Positions 25,182 through 34,481 of a stretch of DNA of 64,000 bases are shown here, one piece after another. Under the pieces are notes generated by a model that saw only the letters and a list, made by a program, of their open reading frames with translations, did no database searches and was not told the DNA's origin. Source of the DNA: Limnohabitans sp. Bal53 (lineage in GTDB: Bacteria > Pseudomonadota > Gammaproteobacteria > Burkholderiales > Burkholderiaceae_C); assembly GCF_003063355.1 (NCBI RefSeq), contig NZ_NESH01000002.1, positions 886,980-950,979 on the forward strand. Reading direction: 5' to 3'. Each line of letters begins with the position of its first letter. Position 1 is the first letter of the stretch. The position numbers were made by a program, and so were the translations under genes.

Positions 25182-25921
25182 CAGCGCAGCACAATGCTGC
25201 CCGAAACGTTCACCACCACACGTGACTTGCCTGCCAGCGTGGGCGTTGGTGAAGGTGCTGAGTCCATCGAGGCCATCGACAAGCGCGGCATGACGCTGGC
25301 CTCCCCGGCCTCTTGCGCGTTCACGCGAACTTCCCTGAGCGTGTAAGCTGCAAAGCCGAACTGCTGCGTCAGCGCCTGTGCTTTGCTCTGAAAACCCGCC
25401 ACCGCTTGTGCCTGAATGCGCATTTCGGCTGCGCTTTTTTGCTCTGGGCTCAGCTGCCATCCGATCTGGGCCACCGTGAGGTCTTGCAAACGTGCGGCGA
25501 GGCTCGCGATCTGAACGGCATCACGTCCTTGCAGGAGCAGTTGCGCGGAACCAGACCAGCCATTGATCTTGCCCTCGCGGCCATAACGCGGCGAGACATT
25601 CATCTCTCCTGTGCTCACCTCCACGGCACCCGGCTTGGCCAGGGGCGTGGCCACCGCCAAGGCGGCGGACAACACGGCATTGAGCTGCTTTTGAACCGCC
25701 GGGGCTTGCATGCCCTCTTTTTGAACCGCCAAGCTCATCACCAGCCAGTCTTGCGCCACCTCCGTGTGCGCCGAAGCACTCAAATGCAGCACCTGATGGG
25801 GTGCAGCCTGGGCTGTTGGCTGCCATGTCGGGGACGGACTTTGTGCTTGAACTAAGCACCAAGGCTGGCCCAAGGACATCATGCAGGCCAAGGCCAATGC
25901 GGGTGTGGATTTCATGGTCAT
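25181..25921 (-). CDS. SIMPL (DUF541) domain periplasmic protein
   Basis: 246 aa from the ATG at 25921 (AAGGA 5 nt upstream; the frame is open to 26191). Signal peptide to about VQAQ. The SIMPL/DUF541 pattern is HLSASAHTEVAQDWLVMSLAVQKEG early, a VSPRYGREGKINGWSGSAQLLLQGRD middle block and AQALTQQFGFAAYTLREVRVN late. Bacterial members are periplasmic proteins linked to oxidative-stress resistance, with unclear mechanism. It is separated from its neighbours by 3 bp (convergent TSUP) and 91 bp. Confidence 0.82.
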   Translation of the reverse strand: MTMKSTPALALACMMSLGQPWCLVQAQSPSPTWQPTAQAAPHQVLHLSASAHTEVAQDWLVMSLAVQKEGMQAPAVQKQLNAVLSAALAVATPLAKPGAVEVSTGEMNVSPRYGREGKINGWSGSAQLLLQGRDAVQIASLAARLQDLTVAQIGWQLSPEQKSAAEMRIQAQAVAGFQSKAQALTQQFGFAAYTLREVRVNAQEAGEASVMPRLSMASMDSAPSPTPTLAGKSRVVVNVSGSIVLR

Positions 25922-26012
25922 CGGGGTCCTTTCCATCATCCAAGTCAAATCGACTGGCCGATTGTGAAGGCCGCCAGGGTCTTGCCTGCTGACCCAGCGC
26001 AGCGTTTTGGTG

Positions 26013-26690
26013 TCAGGGTGTAACGCACCAGGGCGCCTGGTCATGCACCAGACCCATCCACAAAGCCCAGGCCGACACAGACGCCAGTGCCAAGCCTGCC
26101 ACGCGCATGCCCCAGGCCCCATCGCCCAAGGTCTGCATGCGCAAAAACAGCCAAGGCCCGGCCCACAGGCTGATGCTGCTGCCCAGCGCAAACAAGGCCA
26201 TGGTGGCAGCGCCTTCCAAGGGCTGGCTGGTCAAAGCGGCCACCATCAAGGCCGAATACAACAAGCCGCAGGGCATGAAGGCCCACAGCCCCCCCACCAT
26301 CCAGGGCGCGGCACGCCCCCAGCGGTTGTTGAAAGCCCGCACACGCGCCCACAAGCGGCGAGCGGCGGCATCGAGCCACACGGGCTGGCGTGCCTGCAGC
26401 ATGAGCAGCAAGCCCAAGACCAGGGCGGTGAGGTGCAACAATGTCCAGACCGGACGAATGGCCGCCGACTGCGTGGTCAACCAGCCCAAGCCCTGCACGC
26501 TGGCCGCAGCCACCGCGCCCAAAAGTGCATAGCCGCCCAAGCGCCCCAGCTGAAAGGCCATCAAGGCCTGCGCCCGCCGCTCACCCGCAGCTTGGCCCAG
26601 GCCCGCACAGGCAGCGCCGCACATGGCCACACAATGTGGCCCGCCCAGTACCCCCATCATCAAGGCCGTGATGGCCAAAGAACTTTGCAT
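26013..26690 (-). CDS. TauE/SafE-type membrane protein of the cco cluster (COG2836-like)
   Basis: 225 aa, about six transmembrane helices. It starts ALMMGVLGGPHCVAMCGAACAG, a short His/Cys motif (PHCxxMCG) typical of the COG2836 branch found beside heavy-metal ATPase and ccoS/hemN genes and suspected to act in metal handling for cbb3 oxidase. Later blocks: FQLGRLGGYALLGAVAA, GLWAFMPCGLLYSALMVAALT and FALGSSISLWAGPWLF. It lies directly downstream of hemN on the same strand. Confidence 0.82.
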   Translation of the reverse strand: MQSSLAITALMMGVLGGPHCVAMCGAACAGLGQAAGERRAQALMAFQLGRLGGYALLGAVAAASVQGLGWLTTQSAAIRPVWTLLHLTALVLGLLLMLQARQPVWLDAAARRLWARVRAFNNRWGRAAPWMVGGLWAFMPCGLLYSALMVAALTSQPLEGAATMALFALGSSISLWAGPWLFLRMQTLGDGAWGMRVAGLALASVSAWALWMGLVHDQAPWCVTP

Positions 26691-26772
26691 GGCTTATTTG
26701 CTTGAATGTTGAGAGGTGCATTGTCGGTGATGCAGACCGCCTCGATGCACTTCAACCCCCACCCTCGGCGCA

Positions 26773-28155
26773 TCAGATGATTTTGGAAAACCGCGTGCGG
26801 TTGCGGTCGGCCTGCACAAAACGGTCGAACACCATGGCCACGCCGCGCACAAAGAACCAGCCCATGGCCGTGACCTGAATGCCGGTCTCGCTCAACTGCA
26901 CCAGGCCTTGTGCTTGCATGTCTTCGAGCTGGCGCAACTCTGGGGCAAACAGGGTCTTGAAGTCGACCAGCCAAGCCAGGTTGATGGCCTCGTATTGCAA
27001 ATGCCCCTGGCACATGAGCGCCATGATGACCGAGCGGCGGATCAGATCGTCACGCGTGAGCGCCAGGCCCCGCACCACCGGGAAATGACCTTGATCGAGC
27101 AGATCGGCATATTCTTCCAAGGTCTTGGCGTTTTGGCTGTAGGTCGCGCCGATGCGGCCGATCGAGGACACACCCAGCGCAATCAGGTCGCAATCGGCCT
27201 GGGTGCTGTAGCCTTGAAAATTGCGGTGCAAACGCCCTTGGCGTTTGGCCACGGCCAAGGCATCACCCGGTAAAGCAAAGTGGTCCATGCCGATGTATAC
27301 ATAGCCCGCTTCTGTCAGAGCATCGAGCGAGCGTGAGAGCATGGCCACTTTGGCTCCGCCAGCAGGAAGCTCTTGCGCATGAATGCGTCGCTGCGGCTTG
27401 AAGCGTTCGGGCAGGTGCGCGTAGGCGTACAAGGCGATGCGGTCAGGGCGCAGACTTTTCACCTGCTCGAGAGTGCGGTCAAAAGACTCGGGCGTTTGCA
27501 AAGGCAGTCCGTAAATCAGGTCGACATTGACCGACTCAAAACCCAATCGGCGCGACGCCTCAACCAAAGCAAACACCTGCTCTGCGGGCTGGATGCGGTG
27601 CACAGCCTTTTGCACCGCAGGGTCAAAGTCCTGCACGCCAAAACTCAGGCGATTGAAACCCAGCTCGGCCAGCACGGCCAGCCGGCTCTCGTTCACGGTG
27701 CGCGGGTCCACCTCGACAGAGTATTCACCGCCCGGGACGAATTCAAAGTGCTCGCGCAACATGGCCATGAGTTGCCGCAGCTCCTCGTCGCTCATGAAGG
27801 TGGGCGTGCCCCCGCCCAAGTGCAACTGGCTGACCGCTTGGCCCCGCCCCAGGTGTCGGGTGTGCAGCTCAACCTCTTTGCTGAGGTATTTCAAATAAAC
27901 TGCAGCCCGCTCTTTGTGCTTGGTGATGATTTTGTTGCAGGCACAGTAGTAGCACAGCGACTCGCAAAACGGGATGTGCACGTAAAGCGACAGCGGTGGT
28001 TGTTTGCCCACTGTGCCCGATTGGCGCTGCACCAGCGCTTGCACATAATCGGCTTCGCCAAAGGCTTCAACAAAACGGTCGGCGGTGGGGTAGGAGGTGT
28101 AGCGTGGGCCGGGCACATCAAAGCGTGTCAGCAATTGCGGTGTGATAACGGACAT
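26773..28155 (-). CDS. hemN: Oxygen-independent coproporphyrinogen III oxidase
   Basis: 460 aa radical-SAM enzyme converting coproporphyrinogen III to protoporphyrinogen IX without O2. The cluster motif C64-x3-C68-x2-C71 (plus C73) is in PFCESLCYYCACNK; E. coli HemN has the same spacing. Also visible are LHLGGGTPTFMS, VEVDPRTVNE, RLSFGVQDFDPAVQKAVHRIQP, YGLPLQTPESF and the C-terminal HemN domain with LVQLSETGIQVTAMGWFFVR. An FNR-type palindrome lies 70 bp upstream, fitting induction at low O2. Confidence 0.95.
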   Translation of the reverse strand: MSVITPQLLTRFDVPGPRYTSYPTADRFVEAFGEADYVQALVQRQSGTVGKQPPLSLYVHIPFCESLCYYCACNKIITKHKERAAVYLKYLSKEVELHTRHLGRGQAVSQLHLGGGTPTFMSDEELRQLMAMLREHFEFVPGGEYSVEVDPRTVNESRLAVLAELGFNRLSFGVQDFDPAVQKAVHRIQPAEQVFALVEASRRLGFESVNVDLIYGLPLQTPESFDRTLEQVKSLRPDRIALYAYAHLPERFKPQRRIHAQELPAGGAKVAMLSRSLDALTEAGYVYIGMDHFALPGDALAVAKRQGRLHRNFQGYSTQADCDLIALGVSSIGRIGATYSQNAKTLEEYADLLDQGHFPVVRGLALTRDDLIRRSVIMALMCQGHLQYEAINLAWLVDFKTLFAPELRQLEDMQAQGLVQLSETGIQVTAMGWFFVRGVAMVFDRFVQADRNRTRFSKII

Positions 28156-28224
28156 GTGTCTGCCCCTTCATTCGAATGTGTACAGAAGAAGGCATCACTT
28201 TGCCCACATGCATCGGCCCATGCA

Positions 28225-28238
28225 TTGACTCAGGTCAA
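28225..28238. promoter_or_regulatory. FNR-type binding site between hemN and fnr
   Basis: TTGACTCAGGTCAA, a perfect palindrome in the half-sites, one base per half off the TTGATNNNNATCAA consensus. 70 bp upstream of hemN and 125 bp upstream of fnr; it could serve either gene. Confidence 0.7.
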
Positions 28239-28362
28239 ACCCTTTACCGGTTTTCCGGGATTTTTGGCGTGGACAGGGTATACCCGCAAATAAAGCCGTT
28301 TTTTCCGTTTAAGCTCAAGTCTTGATCCAAGGCAAATCCATTGCTCAACCAAGAGATAAACC

Positions 28363-29085
28363 ATGAATCCCCAAGCTATCAAAGTCGCCTGCTCCAATTG
28401 CAACTTGCGCGAGTTGTGCATGCCCATGGGCCTGAGCGAACATGACCTCAACCGCCTCGACGATTTGGTGGCTGTGCGCCGCCGGATCAAGCGGGGCGAC
28501 ACGCTGTTCACCAACGGCGAAAAGTTCACGTCGCTCTACGCCATCCGCACCGGCTTTTTCAAGACCTGTCTGGCCACCGAAGACGGGCGTGACCAGGTCA
28601 CGGGCTTTCAGATGGCGGGCGAAATCATTGGCTTGGACGGTATCGTGAACGACCAGCACAGCTGCGACGCGGTGGCACTCGAAGACGCAGAAGTCTGTGT
28701 CATGCCTTTTGATCGGATCGAAGAAATTTCGCGCGAGGTGACCGCGCTGCAAAGCCATGTCCACAAAATCATGAGCCGCGAGATCGTGCGCGAGCATGGC
28801 GTGATGCTGCTCTTGGGCAGCATGCGGGCCGAAGAGCGCCTGGCGGCATTTTTGCTGAATCTGGTGCAACGTTTGCACGCCCGTGGTTTTTCACAGTCGG
28901 AGCTGGTGCTGCGCATGACGCGCGAAGAAATCGGCAGCTATTTGGGCCTGAAACTCGAAACCGTGAGCCGCACTTTTTCCAAGTTTGTGGAAGACGGCAC
29001 AGTGGAAGTCAAGCAGCGCCATGTGCGCATTCTGGACACCGAAGGTCTGCAGCGGCTGGTCAACAACACCGCGCATTGCCACTGA
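28363..29085 (+). CDS. fnr: Fnr: oxygen-sensing CRP-family regulator
   Basis: 240 aa. C10, C13, C19 (ACSNCNLRELC) and C112 (EDAEVCVMPFD) reproduce the spacing of the E. coli FNR cluster ligands C20, C23, C29 and C122, so an O2-labile [4Fe-4S] cluster is expected. A cyclic-nucleotide-binding-like beta roll is followed by the dimer helix and the HTH (TREEIGSYLGLKLETVSRTFSKF), with the E--SR recognition residues of FNR. It faces away from hemN and sits beside the cco genes it presumably controls. Confidence 0.95.
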   Translation: MNPQAIKVACSNCNLRELCMPMGLSEHDLNRLDDLVAVRRRIKRGDTLFTNGEKFTSLYAIRTGFFKTCLATEDGRDQVTGFQMAGEIIGLDGIVNDQHSCDAVALEDAEVCVMPFDRIEEISREVTALQSHVHKIMSREIVREHGVMLLLGSMRAEERLAAFLLNLVQRLHARGFSQSELVLRMTREEIGSYLGLKLETVSRTFSKFVEDGTVEVKQRHVRILDTEGLQRLVNNTAHCH

Positions 29086-29103
29086 TTTTTCAGCTTGAGA
29101 ACT

Positions 29104-29117
29104 GAACAGTACTGTTC
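29104..29117. promoter_or_regulatory. Perfect 14-bp palindrome after fnr
   Basis: GAACAGTACTGTTC between the convergent ends of fnr and the small membrane protein gene. It has no U-run on either side. It may be a weak bidirectional terminator or a protein site; unassigned. Confidence 0.25.
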
Positions 29118-29124
29118 GGTGCTT

Positions 29125-29361
29125 TCAGCGGTTCACATCCGTCGAGGACATGCCCAGCAACAGCGTCAAGGCGCTTGAGACCATGGTCAAAGCCCAGAAG
29201 GCAAAAAAGGCCAGCGTGTAAATCGCTTGTCGGGACAGCTCAAAGCCATGTCCGAACCAATGCAGGTCTTGAGGATCGACAAAAGCGAAGACCAACATTT
29301 CCAATAGGCCCGCCACCAAAAATGCCGGCCAGGCTATCCACATCCAGCGTTGACTAAGCAT
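29125..29361 (-). CDS. Small two-helix membrane protein in the cco cluster
   Basis: 78 aa. Two hydrophobic helices (about 9-27 WPAFLVAGLLEMLVFAFV and 46-70 IYTLAFFAFWALTMVSS...LLLG) are separated by a polar loop DPQDLHWFGHGFEL. 17 bp after the FixH-like gene on the same strand, so likely co-transcribed with ccoG. I do not recognise a named family; a minor role in oxidase assembly is possible by context only. Confidence 0.6.
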   Translation of the reverse strand: MLSQRWMWIAWPAFLVAGLLEMLVFAFVDPQDLHWFGHGFELSRQAIYTLAFFAFWALTMVSSALTLLLGMSSTDVNR

Positions 29362-29378
29362 CGTGTATTCCTTTGGCG

Positions 29379-29663
29379 TCAGGGTTTGCTGGGCTGATCA
29401 ACAGGCGCTTGCAGCGCAGCAGGCAACTCGCCCGTGGCCGCATGGTTGCGCCCTTGCATGGCGGGCACATGGGAGATGCCTTGGCGCTCTTGCAAGGCGG
29501 TGCGCGGCGTGACTTGGAGCACCGGATCAGGGTTGGTCGCGGCAATGTAGAAAGTGATGAAACCGGCCACCACCACCACGGCAGGGCCACCCACAACCAT
29601 CCATACCAAACCAAAACGCCACCAGGGCTGACCCTCTTTGCTCACATTCAGAACCTTGTTCAT
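29379..29663 (-). CDS. Short FixH/CcoH-like membrane protein
   Basis: 94 aa. One transmembrane helix (about 15-40; WWRFGLVWMVVGGPAVVVVAG, FITFYIAATNPDP) matches the N-terminus of FixH/CcoH proteins, which stabilise cbb3 oxidase assembly. After it the protein has only about 50 polar residues instead of the larger periplasmic beta domain of typical 150-180-aa FixH, so this is a reduced form. It sits directly after ccoG, the normal place for ccoH. Confidence 0.68.
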   Translation of the reverse strand: MNKVLNVSKEGQPWWRFGLVWMVVGGPAVVVVAGFITFYIAATNPDPVLQVTPRTALQERQGISHVPAMQGRNHAATGELPAALQAPVDQPSKP

Positions 29664-29687
29664 GGCAATCTTTCAAAATGGGGTCAC

Positions 29688-31145
29688 TCAGCGAGGGACC
29701 AGAAACACGGTTTTCTCGCTCAGCTGACCGACGGATTGGCCATCGGCCGAGCGCGACTCGATGCGGAAATGGATCGGGTGAGAACCCGCAGGCGCCGAGT
29801 CATACGGCACTTGCAAGCGCACGGACACCCAACGCGACTCGGTGGCACCCACGTCCACCGAAGGCTCGGTGGCCAAACTCAGGCCCGGCAGACCGTCAAC
29901 TTGCAACTGGAAGCTCAAGGTCTGCTCAGCCGCATTCATGATTTGCAAGCGGTAGACGTTTTCAATTTTGCCACCCGCCACAATGCGGGCCATGGTGGCA
30001 CGGTCGCGCACGATGTCGACCTTGAACGGATCTCGGGTCCACAAGGACAGCCCCACACCGATGATGATGGTCCACAACACTGCTGTGTACACCAAGACTC
30101 GGGGACGGAAAATGCGGCGCACGGTTTGCGCCCAACTCCAGCCCTTGTCCATGGCGTTTTGCGTCGAAAACTTGATCAGGCCGCGTTCGTAACCGACCTT
30201 GTCCATCACGTTGTCGCACACGTCTACGCAAGCGCCGCAGCCAATGCATTCGTACTGCAAACCTTTGCGGATGTCGATGCCCGTGGGGCAGACCTGCACA
30301 CACAAGGTGCAGTCCACACAAGCGCCCAAGCCCAGCGCTTTGGGGTCTGCTTTTTTGGAACGAGCGCCACGAGGCTCACCACGCGCCTCGTCGTAGGTGA
30401 CGATCAAGGTATCCTTGTCGAACATGGCGCTTTGAAAACGCGCATAGGGACACATGTATTTGCACACCTGCTCGCGCATGAAGCCTGCGTTGCCATAGGT
30501 GGCAAAGCTGTAGAACAAAATCCAGAAAATTTCCCACGGACCGAAACCAAGCGACAAGATCGACACTGTCAACTCACGGATCGGTGTGAAGTAACCCACA
30601 AAACTGAAACCAGTCCAGAGTGAGAAAACGATCCAAGCCAGTTGTTTACCTGTTTTGCGCCAAACCTTGTTCAGGCTCATGGGTGCGTCGTCCAGGCGCA
30701 TGCGGGCCGATCGGTCACCCTCAAACTGGCGTTCAATCCAGATGAATATTTCGGTGTAAACCGTTTGCGGGCAGGCAAAGCCACACCACAAACGGCCCGC
30801 CACGGCGGTGAACAGAAACAGCGACAGCGCTGAGATGACCAGCAAAGCCGTCAAGTAAATGAAGTCCTGCGGATAAAGCACCAAGCCGAAGATATAGAAC
30901 CTGCGAGCCCCCAGGTCGAACAGCACCGCCTGACGCTGCCCCCACTCCAGCCAAGGCAAGCCGTAGAAGACCAACTGCGTAATCACCACCATGAGCCAAC
31001 GCCATTTGGCAAACACGCCTTGAACGCTTCGGGGGTAGATTTTTTGATGTGCTTGGTACAGCGACACCATTTCCACATCGCCCTCAGCGGGCACGGGGGT
31101 GATCGGGATCACGCTGCGGGAGGGACGATCTTCAGGGGTGGACAA
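29688..31145 (-). CDS. ccoG: Cytochrome oxidase accessory protein CcoG (FixG/RdxA)
   Basis: 485 aa polyferredoxin membrane protein. Five or so transmembrane helices contain WCGFACPQTVYTEIFIWIER and the conserved EQVCKYMCPYARFQSAMFD. Two 4Fe-4S motifs follow: ACVDCTLCVQVCPTGIDI and ECIGCGACVDVCDNVMDK. A C-terminal IG-like periplasmic domain ends the protein. CcoG reduces copper for insertion into cbb3 oxidase. Followed by the FixH-like gene, preceded by ccoP. Confidence 0.95.
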   Translation of the reverse strand: MSTPEDRPSRSVIPITPVPAEGDVEMVSLYQAHQKIYPRSVQGVFAKWRWLMVVITQLVFYGLPWLEWGQRQAVLFDLGARRFYIFGLVLYPQDFIYLTALLVISALSLFLFTAVAGRLWCGFACPQTVYTEIFIWIERQFEGDRSARMRLDDAPMSLNKVWRKTGKQLAWIVFSLWTGFSFVGYFTPIRELTVSILSLGFGPWEIFWILFYSFATYGNAGFMREQVCKYMCPYARFQSAMFDKDTLIVTYDEARGEPRGARSKKADPKALGLGACVDCTLCVQVCPTGIDIRKGLQYECIGCGACVDVCDNVMDKVGYERGLIKFSTQNAMDKGWSWAQTVRRIFRPRVLVYTAVLWTIIIGVGLSLWTRDPFKVDIVRDRATMARIVAGGKIENVYRLQIMNAAEQTLSFQLQVDGLPGLSLATEPSVDVGATESRWVSVRLQVPYDSAPAGSHPIHFRIESRSADGQSVGQLSEKTVFLVPR

Positions 31146-31202
31146 AACGCAGACCTTGGTTCAAATCCTGCAGCAGGGACAGCCTGCCGCAGGGGGTTTA
31201 CA

Positions 31203-32135
31203 TCACTTGGCAGGGCTGACTGCAGCGCTGACCACAGCGTTGTTGGACAAGCCCCAAACATACGAAGCGAGGACGTGGATCTGGCCTTCGGTCAGTTTGT
31301 CAGCCTGAGCGGGCATCTGGTTGACCTTGCCGTTGTTGATGATTTTCACAATCGCGTTCTCACCCCAACCGTGCAACCAGATGTCATCGGTCAGGTTGGG
31401 CGCGCCCATGGCGTGGTTGCCTTTTCCGTCCATGCCGTGACAGGCTGCGCAAGCACCGAACTTGGATTTGCCCAGTTGTGCGCGCAGCGAATCGTGCGGA
31501 CTGCCCGACATGCTCAGCACGTAGTGCGCCACGTTGCGCACGTCTTCGGGCGTACCCACGGCAGCGGCCATGGGCGGCATGTTGCCGGCTCGGCCTTGCA
31601 ACAAGGTGGTTTTGATCGCCTCAGGTGTGCCGCCGTACAACCAATCGCCATCGGCCAAGTTGGGGAAGCTCTTGCTGCCGCGTGCGTCAGAGCCATGGCA
31701 CTGTGCGCAGTTGTTCATGAACAAACGGTCACCAATGGCCAGGGCTTGCGGGTCCTTGGACACCTCTTCGGGCGGCATGCCCGAGAACTTGGCGTAGAGC
31801 GGGGCCACTTCGGCATTGCCTTTGGCCAATTCGGCCTCGTACTGACCGGCCGACGACCAGCCGAATTTACCGGCAAAGTTGCCGGCACCGGGGTACATGG
31901 CCAAATACACAAAGGCAAAAAGCGCCGTGATGATGAACAAGCCGACCCACCAGCGGGGCAGCGGGTTGTTCATCTCGCGCAGGTCACCGTCCCAGACGTG
32001 GCCGGTGGTGTTGTCGTTGGCGGTCATGGCCTTGGCCTTGCCACTGAACCACAACAAAAGCAGACAGGCAATGATGCTGACCAGCGTGATGCCGGCCACA
32101 TACAAGTGCCAGAAGTTGCTGATGAAGTCACTCAT
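31203..32135 (-). CDS. ccoP: cbb3 oxidase subunit III, diheme cytochrome c
   Basis: 310 aa. N-terminal transmembrane helices (about 10-30 and 55-80: WWVGLFIITALFAFVYLAMYP), then two cytochrome c domains with CAQCH (about 140) and CAACH (about 230), and Met ligands in the following segments. It passes electrons to CcoO/CcoN in the inner membrane facing the periplasm. Gene order ccoN-O-Q-P is canonical. Confidence 0.96.
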   Translation of the reverse strand: MSDFISNFWHLYVAGITLVSIIACLLLLWFSGKAKAMTANDNTTGHVWDGDLREMNNPLPRWWVGLFIITALFAFVYLAMYPGAGNFAGKFGWSSAGQYEAELAKGNAEVAPLYAKFSGMPPEEVSKDPQALAIGDRLFMNNCAQCHGSDARGSKSFPNLADGDWLYGGTPEAIKTTLLQGRAGNMPPMAAAVGTPEDVRNVAHYVLSMSGSPHDSLRAQLGKSKFGACAACHGMDGKGNHAMGAPNLTDDIWLHGWGENAIVKIINNGKVNQMPAQADKLTEGQIHVLASYVWGLSNNAVVSAAVSPAK

Positions 32136-32177
32136 GGAGTTTCCTTGAAGTATTTTTTTAGAGTTCTGGAGGACCGC

Positions 32178-32318
32178 TCAGTCGTCCTGACGAAACGGCA
32201 ATTGCGCCGCTTCGTCAAAGCTGGCTTGGTTGCGCCGCGACCAAGCCCAGACCACGATGCCGATGAATGCCAAGAAGGCAAGGACGGTCACGATAGATCG
32301 GAGAGTATTGATGTCCAT
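32178..32318 (-). CDS. ccoQ: cbb3 oxidase small subunit CcoQ/FixQ
   Basis: 46 aa, read by translating the gap between ccoO and ccoP. MDINTLRSIV, then one membrane helix TVLAFLAFIGIVVWAW, then SRRNQASFDEAAQLPFRQDD. Size, single helix, basic SRR after it and position between ccoO and ccoP all fit CcoQ, which stabilises the complex. It starts 10 bp after ccoO ends. Confidence 0.9.
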   Translation of the reverse strand: MDINTLRSIVTVLAFLAFIGIVVWAWSRRNQASFDEAAQLPFRQDD

Positions 32319-32327
32319 GGCTGAGCC

Positions 32328-32954
32328 TTATTTGCGGTGAACGCCAAGCACTTGCAGGTAGGCAATGACGGCATCCAATTCGGTTTTGCCTTTGACTTCA
32401 TCGGCTGCTTTGGCCAACTCTTCATCGGCGTAAGGTGCGCCCAAGGTCCGCAAGGCCGACATGCGTGCCACCACCGTGCCGTGGTCGGCCGCTGTCTTTT
32501 CCAGCCATGGGTAAGCGGGCATGTTGGATTCGGGGACCAAATCACGGGGATTGGTCAAGTGAATGCGGTGCCACTCATCGCTGTAGCGGCCACCCACACG
32601 GGCCAAATCAGGACCGGTGCGCTTGGAGCCCCATTGGAAGGGACGGTCGTAGACGAATTCACCGGCCAGCGAGTAAGAGCCGTAACGCAGGGTTTCAGCG
32701 CGGAAGGGGCGAATCATTTGTGAGTGGCAGTTGTAGCAGCCTTCACGCACATACACATCACGCCCGACCACTTGCAGTGCTGTGTAGGGCTTGAGGCCCG
32801 GCACCGGCTCTGTGGTGGACTTCTGGAAGAACAAGGGCACGATCTCGACCATGCCGCCCACCAACAAAACGATGAAGATCAGAACGATCATCAAAAAGTT
32901 ATTGGTCTCGACTTTCTCGTGTGACAAGCCGCCTGATTTTTGGTTTTGAGCCAT
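32328..32954 (-). CDS. ccoO: cbb3 oxidase subunit II, monoheme cytochrome c
   Basis: 208 aa. One N-terminal transmembrane anchor (about 20-42, [22 protein letters not shown]). The heme c site is C73-x-x-C76-H77 in [16 protein letters not shown]. Downstream hallmarks are [33 protein letters not shown], here split by the family loop, and NMPAYPWL with the axial Met. Partner of CcoN. Confidence 0.96.
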   Translation of the reverse strand: MAQNQKSGGLSHEKVETNNFLMIVLIFIVLLVGGMVEIVPLFFQKSTTEPVPGLKPYTALQVVGRDVYVREGCYNCHSQMIRPFRAETLRYGSYSLAGEFVYDRPFQWGSKRTGPDLARVGGRYSDEWHRIHLTNPRDLVPESNMPAYPWLEKTAADHGTVVARMSALRTLGAPYADEELAKAADEVKGKTELDAVIAYLQVLGVHRK

Positions 32955-32967
32955 GTTTTATTTCTCC

Positions 32968-34404
32968 TCAGTGTGCAGGTGCGAGTGTCGGGATCCGAAC
33001 TTCCACAGAGCGTCCCATGGACATGGTCTTGAAAGTGTTCCAAAGCATGATGACCATGCCACTCAGGTACAACACGCCGCCGAGCAAACGCAAGGCATAG
33101 AACGGGAAGGTGGCTTTGACAGACTCCACAAAGGTGTAAGTCAAGGTACCGTCGGCGTTGATGGCGCGCCACATCAGGCCTTGCATCACACCGGCAATCC
33201 ACATCGCAGCGATGTAAATCACGATGCCGATGGTGGCGGTCCAGAAGTGGATTTCAATGGCCTTGACGCTGTACATCTGCTTTTGGCCGAACAAACGGGG
33301 AATCAGGTAGTACATCGAGCCCATGGTCACCAGACCCACCCAACCCAAAGCACCTGAGTGCACATGGCCCACGGTCCAGTCGGTGTAGTGGCTCAAGGCG
33401 TTCACGGTTTTGATGGACATCATCGGGCCTTCAAAGGTCGACATGCCGTAGAAAGACAGGGACACGATCAAGAAGCGCAGGATCGGGTCGTCGCGCAGCT
33501 TGTGCCAAGCGCCCGACAAGGTCATGATGCCGTTGATCATGCCGCCCCAGCTGGGGGCCAACAAGATGAGCGAGAAGACCATGCCCACGGACTGGGTCCA
33601 GTCAGGCAAAGCGGTGTAGTGCAGGTGGTGAGGGCCGGCCCACATGTAAGTGAAGATCAACGCCCAGAAGTGCACGATCGACAGGCGGTATGAATAGACG
33701 GGCCGCTCGGCTTGCTTGGGGATGAAGTAATACATCATGCCCAGAAAGCCGGCCGTGAGGAAGAAGCCCACGGCGTTGTGGCCGTACCACCATTGCACCA
33801 TGGCGTCTTGCACGCCTGCATAAGCAGAATACGAGTGCAGCAGGCCTGTGGGCAACTGGATGTTGTTGACGATGTGCAACAAAGCCACGGCGATGATGAA
33901 AGCACCAAAGAACCAGTTGGCCACGTAAATGTGACGCACTTTGCGAATGCCCACCGTGCCAAAGAACACAAAAGCAAACGCCACCCAGACCACCGCGATC
34001 AGCAAGTCAATGGGCCAAATCAGCTCAGCGTATTCCCTGCTTTGGGTCAGGCCCAAAGGCAACGAAATGGCCGCCAAGACGATGACCAGCTGCCAACCCC
34101 AAAAGGTGAAAGCGGCCACTTTGTCGTTGATCAGGCGCACATTGCAGGTGCGCTGCACCACGTAGTAAGCAGCGGCAAACAAGCCACAACCACCGAACGC
34201 GAAAATCACCGCGTTGGTGTGCAAGGGCCGCAGACGGCCATAGCTGAGCCAGGAAATACCGAAGTTGAGTTCCGGCCAGGTCAGTTGGGCCGCGATGATC
34301 ACGCCAACCAGCATGCCCACCACACCCCAAACCACCGTCATGATGGCGAATTGCCTGACAACTTTGTCGTTGTAGGTCGTCGCCTGCATATTGGCAAATT
34401 GCAT
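32968..34404 (-). CDS. ccoN: cbb3 oxidase catalytic subunit I
   Basis: 478 aa from the ATG at 34404, preceded by AGAGG at 5 nt; a GTG two codons earlier is also open. Heme-copper oxidase with 12 transmembrane helices. Visible: [20 protein letters not shown] (low-spin heme His), [20 protein letters not shown] (Cu_B His and cross-linked Tyr region), [18 protein letters not shown] (His-His Cu_B pair) and [17 protein letters not shown] (heme ligands). High-affinity terminal oxidase. A perfect FNR box lies 64 bp upstream. Confidence 0.97.
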   Translation of the reverse strand: MQFANMQATTYNDKVVRQFAIMTVVWGVVGMLVGVIIAAQLTWPELNFGISWLSYGRLRPLHTNAVIFAFGGCGLFAAAYYVVQRTCNVRLINDKVAAFTFWGWQLVIVLAAISLPLGLTQSREYAELIWPIDLLIAVVWVAFAFVFFGTVGIRKVRHIYVANWFFGAFIIAVALLHIVNNIQLPTGLLHSYSAYAGVQDAMVQWWYGHNAVGFFLTAGFLGMMYYFIPKQAERPVYSYRLSIVHFWALIFTYMWAGPHHLHYTALPDWTQSVGMVFSLILLAPSWGGMINGIMTLSGAWHKLRDDPILRFLIVSLSFYGMSTFEGPMMSIKTVNALSHYTDWTVGHVHSGALGWVGLVTMGSMYYLIPRLFGQKQMYSVKAIEIHFWTATIGIVIYIAAMWIAGVMQGLMWRAINADGTLTYTFVESVKATFPFYALRLLGGVLYLSGMVIMLWNTFKTMSMGRSVEVRIPTLAPAH

Positions 34405-34467
34405 TTTCACCTCTTGTTTTTAAAAAAATCTACTTTTGAAGTGTGCCCGGGTATTTGCCTGGGACAC

Positions 34468-34481
34468 TTGATCAAAATCAA
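34468..34481. promoter_or_regulatory. FNR binding site upstream of ccoN
   Basis: TTGATCAAAATCAA, exact match to TTGATNNNNATCAA, 64 bp before the ccoN start; it overlaps the last codons of ccoS. Positioned to activate ccoNOQP at low O2. Confidence 0.85.

Noticed and set aside
29104..29117. LexA box reading of the palindrome
   Set aside because: It lacks the CTGT-N8-ACAG order of proteobacterial LexA sites; the half-sites are in the opposite arrangement and no SOS gene is adjacent.
31020..32324. Plus-strand open frame of 434 codons opposite ccoP and the start of ccoG
   Set aside because: Crosses three real cco genes on the other strand; high-GC antisense artefact.
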